Positions 8,908 to 17,476 of a DNA stretch of 64,000 nucleotides are shown one piece after another. The DNA lies in contig NZ_CP047047.1 in NCBI RefSeq assembly GCF_030408575.1, positions 558,001 to 622,000 of the forward strand, read 5' to 3'. Within the stretch, counting starts at the first letter, position 1, and every line of letters begins with the position of its first letter. The notes beneath the pieces were generated by a model that was not told the DNA's origin, did not search any database, and was given only the letters and a program-made list of their open reading frames with translations. A program made the position numbers and the translations under genes. Source of the DNA: Corynebacterium auris (lineage in GTDB: Bacteria; Actinomycetota; Actinomycetes; Mycobacteriales; Mycobacteriaceae).

Positions 8908-9400
8908 CCAGCCCATCCTCGTCCTCGGCGCCCGCGTTATCGACGGGCGCCCCTGCCGCATGCTTGAGGCTCGTTTGTCGACGGCTCATGCCCTCTGGCT
9001 CCGCAACCCCCAGCGCCCCCTCGTGGTCAGCGGCAGGGGAGAGGCCGAGGCGATGTCCCGCTGGCTCACCGAACGGGGAGTCCCGCGGGAGGCGATCACC
9101 CTCGAACCCGACGCCTGCTCCACCAACGAGAACCTGGAGAAGACGCGCGTTCTCTTCCCCGACGCCGACCACCTGGTGGTGGTCACCAACGCCTTCCACG
9201 TCGCCCGCACCCGCGTGTGGGCCTGGCACCTGGGCATCCCGGTGCAGGTGGTGGGTGCCCCGACCCCGCGGCGCTCGCGGGCGAAGAACTACGCCCGGGA
9301 GGTCGTGGCCCTGCCGCACTCCGCTGCGCGGGTGGTGTGGCGACGCGTGCGCGCAAGTTGTCGAGCCTCGCCCCGCCACCGGCCTGGCCCAGGGCAATAA
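8900..9400 (+). CDS. YdcF/SanA-like DUF218 protein
   Basis: This 166-residue protein of the DUF218 superfamily starts at a GTG inside the last codons of purE. The family pattern is visible as [35 protein letters not shown], the [16 protein letters not shown] block and VVGAPTPR. Members are thought to bind nucleotides or act on envelope precursors, but no firm function is known. Unlike SanA it has no N-terminal membrane anchor. The final 15 residues are basic and poorly conserved. Coupling to purKE is positional and says little about function. Confidence 0.82.
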   Translation: MNSQPILVLGARVIDGRPCRMLEARLSTAHALWLRNPQRPLVVSGRGEAEAMSRWLTERGVPREAITLEPDACSTNENLEKTRVLFPDADHLVVVTNAFHVARTRVWAWHLGIPVQVVGAPTPRRSRAKNYAREVVALPHSAARVVWRRVRASCRASPRHRPGPGQ

Positions 9401-9473
9401 CGCGCAATGGGTCCGCAAACACGAGGCGGCGTATCGGGCGCCGCAGTGACGGTGGGCGTGCCCGGCTGGTTCC

Positions 9474-9496
9474 GAGAGTCCGCACTGCGGACTCTC
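9474..9496. terminator. Perfect 10-bp hairpin between convergent genes
   Basis: GAGAGTCCGC (9474-9483) pairs perfectly with GCGGACTCTC (9487-9496) across a three-base loop, and outer CCGG-type pairing extends it imperfectly. It lies in the 184-bp gap between the end of the DUF218 gene and the end of the oppositely directed small membrane gene. There is no U-run on either side, so it may act as a bidirectional RNA 3'-end structure and not as a classical intrinsic terminator. Nothing else is seen in this gap. Confidence 0.5.
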
Positions 9497-9584
9497 CCGG
9501 CACACCCGCCCGGGGACGACCCGTGGGCGAAGGCGCCGCCCTGGGAGGAGCCGCGAGCGCGGTGCCCTTTTCCAGCTACATTCC

Positions 9585-9776
9585 TTAGGCGCGCAGGCGC
9601 CGCCACCGCCGCACCATCAGCCATGTGGCCGCGACGAGTGCGCCGGCGAGCAGGCCGGGCCAGATGGCGGGCTCGGGGCGAAACAGGTTGATCACCGCCT
9701 GGATGAGCGCGAGGGCGGCGAAGAAGCCGAGGAAGCCGATCGCGCTCTGCCAGAGGAGGTCCGTGCGGGAATTCAC
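9585..9776 (-). CDS. Small two-helix membrane protein
   Basis: This 63-residue protein consists of two hydrophobic helices (about residues 9-29 and 36-54) joined by FRPEPAIWPG and ends in a basic tail MVRRWRRLRA. It follows the second sugar permease by 15 bases on the same strand. TAGGAT (9785-9790) ends eight bases before the GTG start, so it may also have its own leaderless promoter. In C. glutamicum a small membrane protein (MusI) is needed for maltose uptake by a CUT1 system; a similar accessory role here is only an inference from position. Confidence 0.6.
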   Translation of the reverse strand: MNSRTDLLWQSAIGFLGFFAALALIQAVINLFRPEPAIWPGLLAGALVAATWLMVRRWRRLRA

Positions 9777-9791
9777 GGGTGCTTATCCTAG

Positions 9792-10613
9792 CTAGCCCTT
9801 GACTCCGCCGGCAGTTAGGCCGGAGACGATGCGGCGCTGGAAGACGAGCACCATGATGATCAGCGGCACGGTGACCAGGGAGCCCGCCGCCATGATCGCC
9901 GCGTAGGGGTACTCGAAGGCGCTCGGGCCGGAGAAGCGGGCGATGGCCACGGTGACGGGCTCGGTCGCGGTGGTGGACAGCTGGCGCGCGAGCATGAACT
10001 CGTTCCAGGTGGTGATGAAGGCGAGGATGGCGGTGGTAAACAGCGCCGGCGCCGCCAGGGGCAGAAGGACGAGCCGGAAGGCTTGGCCGCGGGTGGCTCC
10101 GTCGATACGCGCTGCCTCCTCGAGGTCCCAGGGCAACTGCTGGAAGAAGGAGATGAGCGTGTAGATCGTCAGCGGCAGCGCGAACGAGATGTTCGGGATG
10201 ACCATCGCCCGGTAGGTGCCAATCCAGCCGAGGTCGCCGAAGAGCTGGAACAGCGGCGTGACCAGCGCGATGCCGGGGAACATTGAGGCGGCGAGAATGA
10301 TACCGGTGATAATGCCCTTGCCGGGGAAATCCAGCCGCGCGATGGCATACGCGGTGAACACGCCGACGAGCACGGCGAGCGCGGTCGTCGACAGCGAGAT
10401 GATCAGCGAGTTGCCGATCGCGCCCAGAAAGTCGTTGCCCTTGTCGGTCGCCAGCGCGTCGCGGAAGTTCTCCAGCGTCACGTGCGTCGGCCACGGGGTG
10501 GTGTCGAAGGTGTGAGCTTTGTCGCGCAGCGCAGTGACCAGCATCCAGTAGAAGGGCGCGAGGCCCCAGAACATGATGAACAGCACGCCGACGTAGTGCC
10601 CGAGCTTTCTCAT
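9792..10613 (-). CDS. Carbohydrate ABC transporter permease, second subunit (CUT1, MalG-like)
   Basis: This 273-residue inner-membrane permease has about six transmembrane segments. The cytoplasmic EAA loop that docks the ATPase is visible as EEAARIDGATRGQAFRLVLLPLAAP, and it ends with the MalG-like VPLIIMVLVFQRRIVSGLTAGGVKG. It starts in an ATGA overlap with the upstream permease, with GGAGG five bases before the ATG. It forms the channel together with the gene at 10610-11608. Gene order relative to purEK and wbbL resembles the trehalose uptake (tus) locus of C. glutamicum, so a disaccharide is the likely substrate. Confidence 0.9.
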   Translation of the reverse strand: MRKLGHYVGVLFIMFWGLAPFYWMLVTALRDKAHTFDTTPWPTHVTLENFRDALATDKGNDFLGAIGNSLIISLSTTALAVLVGVFTAYAIARLDFPGKGIITGIILAASMFPGIALVTPLFQLFGDLGWIGTYRAMVIPNISFALPLTIYTLISFFQQLPWDLEEAARIDGATRGQAFRLVLLPLAAPALFTTAILAFITTWNEFMLARQLSTTATEPVTVAIARFSGPSAFEYPYAAIMAAGSLVTVPLIIMVLVFQRRIVSGLTAGGVKG

Positions 10614-11608
10614 TTCGCCTCCTTCGCTTCACGACGCCACCACAGCCGCTTCGACGGCTTCCGTGCGCCGCGCACGTCTGCGCCCAGGAAACGGATCATG
10701 ATGAACGCCACCGCGAAAATGAGCAGGAAGATGAGCGTGGACAGCGCCGAGGCGGAGTTGAAGTTGCCCTGGCGCATGTCCTCGACCACGAGCTGGGAGA
10801 TGGTGGCGGTGGGGGAGTTCGAGGAGCCGGAGATCATGATGACGGGCAGGTCGTACATGCGCAGGGCGTCGAGTGTGCGGAAAAGCACCGCGACCATGAG
10901 CGCCGGGCGCACTAGCGGCAGTGTGATGCGGGTGAACTGCTGCCACCTGGTCGCGCCGTCGACACGCGCCGCCTCGTAGACATCCTTGGGAATCATCTGG
11001 AGCCCGGCGAGGATGAGCAGGGCCATAAAGGGCGCCGTCTTCCACACGTCCGCGATGATGACGGCGCCGCGCGCCGCCCAGGGGTCCGTGGTCCAGGCGA
11101 TGTCGGTGCCCAGCAGGGAGTTGACGATGCCCGCGGGGGCGAACATGAACTGCCACAGCTTCGCCGTGACGGCAGTCGGGATGGCCCAGGGGATGAGCAC
11201 CGCGGCGCGGATGACAGCGCGGCCGCGGGATTCGCTGTTCATCACCAGGGCCATGACTAGGCCGAGGATGGTCTCGAGAAGGACGGTGACCACGGTGAAA
11301 AACAGCGTGATGCGCACCGCCGGCCAGAAGTCGGTGGCCAGCACCCCGGGCGGGCACGGCCCGACCATGCCGGAGGGGGACATGCACCGGTTGGTGATCC
11401 AGTAGAGGTAGTTGTCCAGCCCGGCGAAGCCGCCCTCGGTGAACACGCCGGTCGCCGGGTCCAGGCGTCGGTTGGCCTGGAAGGACAGCCAGACCGCGCG
11501 GACGATGGGGTAGCCGATGACGGCGGCGAGGACGATCAGCGCCGGGGCGACGAGCCCGGCCGCCTTGGCCGTGTCGCGAGAGTGGGGTTTTTTGATGGCT
11601 GTGGTCAC
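10610..11608 (-). CDS. Carbohydrate ABC transporter permease, first subunit (CUT1, MalF-like)
   Basis: This 332-residue inner-membrane permease has about six transmembrane helices and a long first periplasmic loop that carries the cysteine-containing segments NRCMSPSGM and GPCPPGV. The EAA loop is YEAARVDGATRWQQFTRITLPLVRP. The chosen start is GTG 11608, because GGAGG lies eight bases upstream; an in-frame GTG at 11623 overlaps this ribosome binding site. It sits 77 bases after the binding-protein gene and overlaps the second permease by four bases. Substrate is probably trehalose or maltose, judged from family and synteny only. Confidence 0.9.
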   Translation of the reverse strand: MTTAIKKPHSRDTAKAAGLVAPALIVLAAVIGYPIVRAVWLSFQANRRLDPATGVFTEGGFAGLDNYLYWITNRCMSPSGMVGPCPPGVLATDFWPAVRITLFFTVVTVLLETILGLVMALVMNSESRGRAVIRAAVLIPWAIPTAVTAKLWQFMFAPAGIVNSLLGTDIAWTTDPWAARGAVIIADVWKTAPFMALLILAGLQMIPKDVYEAARVDGATRWQQFTRITLPLVRPALMVAVLFRTLDALRMYDLPVIMISGSSNSPTATISQLVVEDMRQGNFNSASALSTLIFLLIFAVAFIMIRFLGADVRGARKPSKRLWWRREAKEAK

Positions 11609-11685
11609 AATGTGTTCCTCCACAAACGTCGTGCCGCCCGCACCGGGGAAATCCGGGTGCGGGCGGCGCCGTGTCTCGCTGCGGT

Positions 11686-12957
11686 CTAGGAGGCCTGGAC
11701 GATGGCGGAGGCCATGTCGCGGGTGGCGTCGTCAACGCTCTTGCCCGCGGTCAGCGCCGCGTAAGCGTTGTCCTGGATGGCCTTGGAAATGGCCGGGTAG
11801 AAGGGGGACACCGGGCGCGGCTGCGCGTTCTCCAGGGATTCCTTCAGCGCCGGCAGGTAGGGGTGCTCCTCGATGAGCGCCTCGTCGTCGTAGATCGAGG
11901 CCAGCACCGGCGGGAAGGACTGCTCGGCGAAGCTGCGCTGGTTCTCCTCGGAGATGATGAACTCGATGAACTCCTTGGCGGTCTGCTTCTTCGTGGAGTT
12001 GACGTTGATGCCGTTGTTGTACCCGCCGAGGGTGGACACGCCCACGCCGTTCTTGCCCACCAGGGGCTGGACCTCGAAGTTCACGCCGGCCTCGACGGCG
12101 TTGGTGTACATGTAGGGCCAGTTGATGGCGAAGGCGGTGTTGCCCTCGGTGAAGGCGATGTTCGTCTCCTCCTCGGTGGCGGCGGTGGAGGACTCGGCGA
12201 TGGTGCCGTCGGCGTAGGCGTCGACAAGCGCCTGCAGCCCCTCCTTCGCGGCGTCGGACTCGACGGCCGGGTCGCCGTTGTCGTCGAGCACCTCGCCGCC
12301 CCAGCCGTTGATGAAGCCGAGCGTGTTCACCGTGAGGCCTTCGTACTGCTTGAGCTGCGTGGTCAGGCAGTCGCCCTCGACTTCCTCGCAGGCGGAGACG
12401 ATGTCGTCGAAGGTGTCCGGGGCGGTGGGCACCTGGTCGGTGTTGCGGAACAGCAGCTGGCCGTTGGTGTTCTGCGGCAACGCGTAGAGGGTGCCGTTGT
12501 AGGTGGCGGAGTCCACCGTCGCCGGCAACAGGTTCGAGGTGTCCACGGCGTAGTCGCCCTCCAGCGGTTCCAGCCACTGGTTGGCGGCGAAGTCGGCCGT
12601 CCACACCACGTCGAGCGCCATGACGTCGTAGTCGTCGTTGCCGGCCTGCAGCGACTGCACGAGGGTGTCGCGCTGGTCGTCAGCCTCACCGGCGAGCTCG
12701 GCGAGAGTGACCTGCTCGTCCGGGTGCTCCTCGTTCCACTGGTCGATGATCGGGATGATCTTGTCCGTGTCGTTGCGCCCCATGGCGAAGGTGATCGGGC
12801 CGCGGCCCTCACCTTCCGCGGCCTCGCCGGTGGCGGCGGGCTCCTCGGAGTTCTCGGCCTCCTGCTCGCCGTCCGAGGAGCAGCCGACCAGGGTTGCGGA
12901 GGCGAGGGCCGCCGCGCACAAGAACGCGCCTGACTTACGTGTAGCCGTGAACATCAT
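11686..12957 (-). CDS. Sugar-binding lipoprotein of a CUT1 ABC transporter
   Basis: This 423-residue extracellular solute-binding protein has a signal peptide that ends in the lipobox ATLVGC (near residue 26), so it is lipid-anchored outside the membrane. An acidic low-complexity linker (EQEAENSEEPAATGEAAEG) follows. The body has the family segments TFAMGRNDTDKIIPIIDQW, VMALDVVWTADFAANQWLEPL and INWPYMYTNA. The ATG at 12957 is chosen because GAAAGG lies eight bases before it. It is the first gene of the importer; the ATP-hydrolysing subunit is not encoded next to it. Confidence 0.9.
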   Translation of the reverse strand: MMFTATRKSGAFLCAAALASATLVGCSSDGEQEAENSEEPAATGEAAEGEGRGPITFAMGRNDTDKIIPIIDQWNEEHPDEQVTLAELAGEADDQRDTLVQSLQAGNDDYDVMALDVVWTADFAANQWLEPLEGDYAVDTSNLLPATVDSATYNGTLYALPQNTNGQLLFRNTDQVPTAPDTFDDIVSACEEVEGDCLTTQLKQYEGLTVNTLGFINGWGGEVLDDNGDPAVESDAAKEGLQALVDAYADGTIAESSTAATEEETNIAFTEGNTAFAINWPYMYTNAVEAGVNFEVQPLVGKNGVGVSTLGGYNNGINVNSTKKQTAKEFIEFIISEENQRSFAEQSFPPVLASIYDDEALIEEHPYLPALKESLENAQPRPVSPFYPAISKAIQDNAYAALTAGKSVDDATRDMASAIVQAS

Positions 12958-13014
12958 CAAAAGCACCTTTCACTGAGATGGGTGCCTTAAATGTAATGAC
13001 TGGGCCGCGGCCGT

Positions 13015-13044
13015 ACGGAAAAAACGGGAAAAATTGCCCGTTTT
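13015..13044 (-). terminator. Intrinsic terminator of the TIGR03089 gene
   Basis: AAAACGGG (13021-13028) and CCCGTTTT (13037-13044) form a perfect 8-bp stem around an 8-nt loop. Read on the minus strand the stem is followed by a run of six T. It lies 34 bases past the stop of the minus-strand gene at 13078 and upstream of the sugar-binding lipoprotein gene, so it separates the two transcription units. Confidence 0.75.
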
Positions 13045-13077
13045 CGGGGGTGAAAGCGGGCATCCCCCCGCCCGGTT

Positions 13078-13746
13078 TTAGCGTGCGGAAAGGTGCGCGG
13101 TGACGTTCTCGGCGGACTCGATTGAGCTGATGCGTTCCACGGGCGCCAGGCCCGTGACCAGCACAACCGAGCCGTCGGCGGCCAAAGGGGCCATGATGCT
13201 GTGCTCGAACTCGGCGCGGCTCGTCCACGGATCGACCCGGTAGCGCTGCGGGCCGGTCCCCTCGCGCGCCCAGGTGCCCAGCCGGGGGCTGGCGCCGGGG
13301 TAGTCATCACCGTAGAAGCGCACGGTGGGCCCGAAGTCGACGGTACCCAGCGGCAGCTCGCCGCCGGATTCGACGACGCCGCGGCCGAAGGGGTCAGCGG
13401 AGACCACAACCACATCGGGAAGATCCGACCACCTCGCTGCACGCTCGAGGGTGGTGAACACCACGTCCGGGGCGGAGCCGGATTCTGTGTCGGAGAAGGA
13501 GGGCGTGCGGGAGGAGTTGTAGGTGCCGAGGGCGATGACGGCCGCCTGCCACGAGGCGGGGACGTCGATAAGCACTGTGGCGTCCCCGGCTAGCTCGAAC
13601 TCCGCATCGAGCAGATTGGCCACCTTGTTTGCCCAGTTCTCCAGCGTGACGGCGGAAAACTCCATGCGGGTGCCCGCGGCCTCGTCGTAGACCGTCAGGC
13701 GCGGACCGGAGGGGTTCGTGCGCAGAAGGGGCGTGAGGATGCTCAT
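13078..13746 (-). CDS. TIGR03089 family protein (truncated acyl-adenylate-enzyme-like)
   Basis: This 222-residue protein is recognised as the actinobacterial TIGR03089 family, which resembles only the N-terminal part of AMP-binding acyl-CoA synthetases. It begins MSILTPLLRTNPSGPRLTVYD, has TLENWANKVANLLDAEFEL and a DVPASWQAAVIALGTY segment like the start of the adenylation fold. The ATP-binding core motif and the C-terminal domain are missing, as is normal for this family, so catalysis is doubtful. TATGAT eight bases before the ATG suggests a leaderless transcript. It neighbours lcpA and may take part in envelope biology, which is inference. Confidence 0.8.
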   Translation of the reverse strand: MSILTPLLRTNPSGPRLTVYDEAAGTRMEFSAVTLENWANKVANLLDAEFELAGDATVLIDVPASWQAAVIALGTYNSSRTPSFSDTESGSAPDVVFTTLERAARWSDLPDVVVVSADPFGRGVVESGGELPLGTVDFGPTVRFYGDDYPGASPRLGTWAREGTGPQRYRVDPWTSRAEFEHSIMAPLAADGSVVLVTGLAPVERISSIESAENVTAHLSAR

Positions 13747-13798
13747 GGGCGCCCATCATACGGGCGTCTCACTTCGGGCTGTGTGAGCGAGCGCCGCG

Positions 13799-15397
13799 CT
13801 AGTTAACGCAGCGCGGCCCGTCGCCGCCGGCGTCAATCACGGGGCCCGTCTCGGCAGCGCCGAAGTCCTCGCCCGGAGTGCCCACGGTTTCTTCCGCTTC
13901 CGAGGTGAAGTCCTCGGCGTCCGAGCGCGGGCCCGGGTAGTCGTCCGTCACCACGGCGATGAGGCTGGTCGGTTCCAGGCCGTCGTTGGCAGTGATCGGC
14001 AGGCCGCCGAGCAGCTGGGCCAGCTCGATCGCGGCGGGGTCCGCCGGGTCGAGCGCGACCACCTGGGAGAAGCTGTAGATGCCGGGCTGGGCGTTGGAGA
14101 CGTCGGCCACGTGGGCGCCCTGCTCCTGCAGGTGAGCGCCGACGGCGGAGGCGAGCCCGGCCGTTTCGCCGGCGTTGAGCAAGTAGACCTCCGTGCCGGG
14201 CAGCGCCGGGGCGGGCGGGAGCTCGCCGGGCTCGTTCTCGCCCGGGGCCCCGGGCTCCTCGCTGGGGGAGTCGCCGTTATCCTCGGCGCCGTCCGTTTCG
14301 GGTGGCACGAGGCCCTCCATGAAGTTGTGTACCTGCTGGACGTTGACGGTGACGATGGATTCGCCGTAGTCGCCGACGCCGTTGACGGAGGTCACGGGGA
14401 TGGTGGTGAACTCCACGTTGCCGCCGGCCAGGCCGGACATCTGCTGGGCGAAGCTCACCACGTCCCACCCCTGGTCGAGGGTGACGGAGCGCCCGGCGGC
14501 CTCCGCCAGCTCGCGCAGCGTGCCGGGGCTGGTCAGGGTGCCCGCGGAGAGGATCTTTTGCACCAGCGAGGCCATGTAGGCCTGCTGGCGCACGATGCGG
14601 TCGAGGTCGCCGCGCGGCAGGCCGTGGCGCTGGCGCACGAAGGAGAGCGCCTCGGCGCCGTTTAAGGTCTGCTCGCCCGCGGGGAATTGGGCGCCGGAGA
14701 GCGGGTCGTCGACCGGCTCGTTCAGGCACACGTCGACGCCGCCGACGGCGTCGGTAAGCAGGGCGAAGCCGTGCAGCCCCACCTGGGCGTAGTGGTCGAC
14801 CTCCACCCCCGTGAGGTTGGCGACGGCCTCGATGAGCCCCTCCTGGCCGGCGCGGGCGACCTGCTGCTCCAGCGAAGGGCCGGGCTCCATGCCGCGCGCC
14901 TCGAGCTCCTCGCGCTTGTCGGCCGCGTACGCGGCGTAGACGCCGTTGATCTTCATGTTGCCGTGCGTCTCGTCGTGGATATAGGTATCGCGCGGGATCG
15001 AGGCCGCCGTGGCGCGGGAGCCGTCCTCCGGGACGCGGACGACCATGATGGTGTCGGTGTTGATCTCGCCCTCGTTGACGCCGGCGTTGAGGCGTTCGAG
15101 CTCCTCCTCGCTCAGCGGGTTGCCTTGGGCGTCGGTGCGCGAGTCGGAGCCGACCAAGAGGATGTCCACGGCGCCGTCGAGCACGGAGTCCTCGTCCTTG
15201 TTAATAGTCAGCTCCGAGGCGGACAGCGAGTTGCCGAGCTGGCCCACCGAGAAGTGGCCCACCCCGGAGACGACGAGGACGACAGCGGAGCCCAGGGCGA
15301 GCAGCCCCTTGAGCGCGGGGTGTCCAGACTGGGTCACGTCCCTCGCGCGCGAGGGCGCTGGCCGGATGTCGCGGGCACGCCTGTAGCTGTCATTCAC
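13799..15397 (-). CDS. lcpA: LytR-CpsA-Psr family cell-wall ligase
   Basis: This 532-residue LCP protein attaches arabinogalactan (and possibly other glycopolymers) from a polyprenyl carrier to peptidoglycan outside the cell. A short cytoplasmic tail is followed by one membrane helix (about residues 30-50). The LCP domain contains LLVGSDSRTD, TDTIMVVRV, SIPRDTYI and a C-terminal block with LNGAEALSFVRQRHGLPRGDLDRIVRQQ, which hold the Asp and Arg residues that bind pyrophosphate. A LytR_C domain follows after an acidic Pro-rich linker (VYLLNAGETAGLASAVGAHL). The GTG start is chosen because TATACT ends seven bases before it. It diverges from wbbL, which makes the linker of the same polymer; the LCP gene beside wbbL in C. 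glutamicum is lcpA. Confidence 0.9.
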   Translation of the reverse strand: MNDSYRRARDIRPAPSRARDVTQSGHPALKGLLALGSAVVLVVSGVGHFSVGQLGNSLSASELTINKDEDSVLDGAVDILLVGSDSRTDAQGNPLSEEELERLNAGVNEGEINTDTIMVVRVPEDGSRATAASIPRDTYIHDETHGNMKINGVYAAYAADKREELEARGMEPGPSLEQQVARAGQEGLIEAVANLTGVEVDHYAQVGLHGFALLTDAVGGVDVCLNEPVDDPLSGAQFPAGEQTLNGAEALSFVRQRHGLPRGDLDRIVRQQAYMASLVQKILSAGTLTSPGTLRELAEAAGRSVTLDQGWDVVSFAQQMSGLAGGNVEFTTIPVTSVNGVGDYGESIVTVNVQQVHNFMEGLVPPETDGAEDNGDSPSEEPGAPGENEPGELPPAPALPGTEVYLLNAGETAGLASAVGAHLQEQGAHVADVSNAQPGIYSFSQVVALDPADPAAIELAQLLGGLPITANDGLEPTSLIAVVTDDYPGPRSDAEDFTSEAEETVGTPGEDFGAAETGPVIDAGGDGPRCVN

Positions 15398-15467
15398 GCG
15401 TGGAAGTATACGACATACCCCCCGAACGACCGTGCGCCGTGAGCCGGGGATGTCGGTCCCGGTGGGT
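15398..15467. promoter_or_regulatory. Divergent lcpA/wbbL promoter at a GTATAC palindrome
   Basis: TATACT on the minus strand (15405-15410) ends seven bases before the lcpA GTG and would give a leaderless lcpA mRNA. On the plus strand the overlapping TATACG (15407-15412) could serve wbbL with a leader of some tens of bases. The two hexamers share the palindrome GTATAC (15406-15411), so both genes may fire from one overlapping -10 element. Confidence 0.45.
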
Positions 15468-16391
15468 ATGCTGTTGCGCATTGTGGAACAGGTTGATAGC
15501 AAAGATCCCGCTCACGCACCCCTGGCCGCGATTACGGTCACGTACTCGCCAGGCAAGCACCTGGGTCGGCTCGTCGACTCGCTGGACGCGGCCACGGCGC
15601 GCCCGACGCTTCTCGTCTGCGCCGACAACGGCTCTACCGACGGGGTCGCCGAGCGTCTGGCCCGCGAGCGGGCGGACGTGGAGTTCCTTCCCACCGGGGG
15701 CAACGTCGGCTACGGCGCCGCGATCAACGCGGCGGTGCGCGCCCTGCGGCCGCGCCGCGACGCAGGGGAGATCGACGGGCGCTACCTCCTGGTGACGAAC
15801 CCGGACGTGCGCTTTCACCCCGGCAGCATCGACGCACTCGTGAACTGCGCCGAGGACGCGCCGGGGGCCGGGGCTGTCGGCCCCCGCATCGAGGAGGCGG
15901 ACGGTTCGGTCTACCCCAGCGCGCGCGAGGTGCCCGGGCTGGTCACGGGCGCCGGCCACGCGCTGCTGTCCCGGGTCTGGCCCTCCAACCCCTTCACCGC
16001 CGCCTACAAGGCGGGGCAGGACATGGACACCCAGCGCAGCGCCGGGTGGCTGTCCGGCGCCTGCCTTCTCGTGCGCTGGGACGCCTTTGAGCAGGTCGGC
16101 GGCTTCGATGAGCGCTACTTCATGTACCTGGAGGACATCGACTTCGGCGACCGCCTGGCCAGGGCGGGCTGGGAGAACGTGTACTGCCCTCGGTCGGTGA
16201 TCGCCCACGACCAGGGCCACGTGGCGGGCAAGCACTCGCGTGTCACGGTGCCCGCGCACCACGCCTCGGCGTACCGTTTCCAGGCGGACCGCCACCCGCG
16301 GTGGTGGCAGGGCCCGCTGCGCGCGGCGCTGTGGGCCGGTTTGAAGGTGCGTGGCGCGGTTGCTGCGCGGCGCCGCGGAGAAGAAAGGTAA
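15468..16391 (+). CDS. wbbL: GlcNAc-diphospho-decaprenol L-rhamnosyltransferase
   Basis: This family 2 glycosyltransferase (about 307 residues) adds rhamnose from dTDP-rhamnose to GlcNAc-PP-decaprenol, making the linker that joins arabinogalactan to peptidoglycan. It acts on the cytoplasmic face of the membrane. The GT2 markers are ITVTYSPGKHLGRLVDSL, ADNGSTDG, GGNVGYGAAINAAV, the VTNPDVRF donor-site motif, GWLSGACLLVRWDAFEQVGGF and FMYLEDIDFGDRLARAGW. The start is uncertain: ATG 15450, ATG 15468 and GTG 15483 are all possible and none has a good ribosome binding site. It lies five bases before the guanylyltransferase gene and diverges from lcpA. Confidence 0.92.
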   Translation: MLLRIVEQVDSKDPAHAPLAAITVTYSPGKHLGRLVDSLDAATARPTLLVCADNGSTDGVAERLARERADVEFLPTGGNVGYGAAINAAVRALRPRRDAGEIDGRYLLVTNPDVRFHPGSIDALVNCAEDAPGAGAVGPRIEEADGSVYPSAREVPGLVTGAGHALLSRVWPSNPFTAAYKAGQDMDTQRSAGWLSGACLLVRWDAFEQVGGFDERYFMYLEDIDFGDRLARAGWENVYCPRSVIAHDQGHVAGKHSRVTVPAHHASAYRFQADRHPRWWQGPLRAALWAGLKVRGAVAARRRGEER

Positions 16392-16396
16392 AACGC

Positions 16397-17476
16397 ATGG
16401 CGGACCCGAAGAATACCGACGCGGTGGTGCTCGTGGGCGGGCGCGGCACGCGGCTGCGGCCTTTGACCCTGGCCACGCCGAAGCCGATGCTGCCCACTGC
16501 GGGCTTTCCCTTCCTGAGTCACTTGCTCGCGCGGATCGCCCGGGCCGGGATCACCCACGTGGTCATGGGCACGTCCTACCGCGCCGAGGTGTTCGAGGAG
16601 TACTTCGGCGACGGCTCCGAGCTCGGGCTGGAGATCGAGTACGTCGTGGAGGAAGAGGCGCTGGGTACCGGCGGCGCGATCCGCAACGTCTACGACAAGC
16701 TCCGCCACGAAAACGTGATGGTCTTCAACGGGGACGTGCTGTCGGGGGCGGACCTGCGTGACATCCTGGCCACGCACGAAAAGTGCGGCGCGGACGTGAC
16801 GCTTCACCTGGTGCGGGTGCCGGACCCGAGCTCCTTCGGTTCGGTGCCCACGGACGCCGAAGGAAACGTCCTGGCGTTTCTGGAAAAGACGGAGGACCCG
16901 CCCACCGACCAGATCAACGCGGGCTGCTACGTGTTCAAGCGCTCGGTGATCGAGTCGATCCCGGCCGGGCGCGTGGTCTCCGTCGAGCGCGAGACCTTCC
17001 CGGGCTTGCTCGAAAGCGGGGCGAAGGTCGCCGGGCACGTGGACACCTCCTACTGGCGCGACATGGGCCGACCGAGCGATTTCATCGAGGGCTCGTCCGA
17101 CCTCGTCCGCGGCATCGCCTACTCGCCGCTTCTTGAGGGCAGGACAGGCGAGTCGCTTGTCGACGCCTCTGCGGGCGTCGCCGGGGGAGTCATCCTCATC
17201 GGCGGCACGGCCGTGGGCCGCGGCAGCGACATCGGGGCGGGCGCGCGCGTGGACGATTCGGTCATCTTCGACGGCGTCACCATCGAACCGGGGGCGGTCG
17301 TGCGCCACTCCATCATTGCCTCGGGTGTGCGTATCGGGGCGAACGCCCGGATCTACGACTGCGTCATCGGCGAGGGCGCGCGGATCGGCGCCCGCTGCGA
17401 GCTGCAGGGCGGGATGCGCGTGTGGCCCGGAGTTGAGATCCCGGATTCCGGAGTGCGTTTCTCGCCCGACGCGTAG
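16397..17476 (+). CDS. mpg: Mannose-1-phosphate guanylyltransferase
   Basis: This 359-residue nucleotidyltransferase makes GDP-mannose from mannose-1-phosphate and GTP, for phosphatidylinositol mannosides, lipomannan and protein mannosylation. The N-terminal part has VVLVGGRGTRLRPLTLATPKPMLP, the GTGGAIRNVY loop and the metal site FNGDVLSG. The C-terminal third is a left-handed beta helix of hexapeptide repeats (IGAGARVDDSVIFDGV and onwards). The ATG is preceded by AGAAAGG. Similarity to glucose-1-phosphate thymidylyltransferases is strong, but synteny with wbbL, phosphomannomutase and manA favours the GDP-mannose assignment. Confidence 0.85.
   Translation: MADPKNTDAVVLVGGRGTRLRPLTLATPKPMLPTAGFPFLSHLLARIARAGITHVVMGTSYRAEVFEEYFGDGSELGLEIEYVVEEEALGTGGAIRNVYDKLRHENVMVFNGDVLSGADLRDILATHEKCGADVTLHLVRVPDPSSFGSVPTDAEGNVLAFLEKTEDPPTDQINAGCYVFKRSVIESIPAGRVVSVERETFPGLLESGAKVAGHVDTSYWRDMGRPSDFIEGSSDLVRGIAYSPLLEGRTGESLVDASAGVAGGVILIGGTAVGRGSDIGAGARVDDSVIFDGVTIEPGAVVRHSIIASGVRIGANARIYDCVIGEGARIGARCELQGGMRVWPGVEIPDSGVRFSPDA

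Noticed and set aside
9407..9691. Possible plus-strand gene of 94 codons
   Set aside because: It reads through the hairpin at 9474-9496 and is antisense to the small membrane protein; composition is shadow-like.
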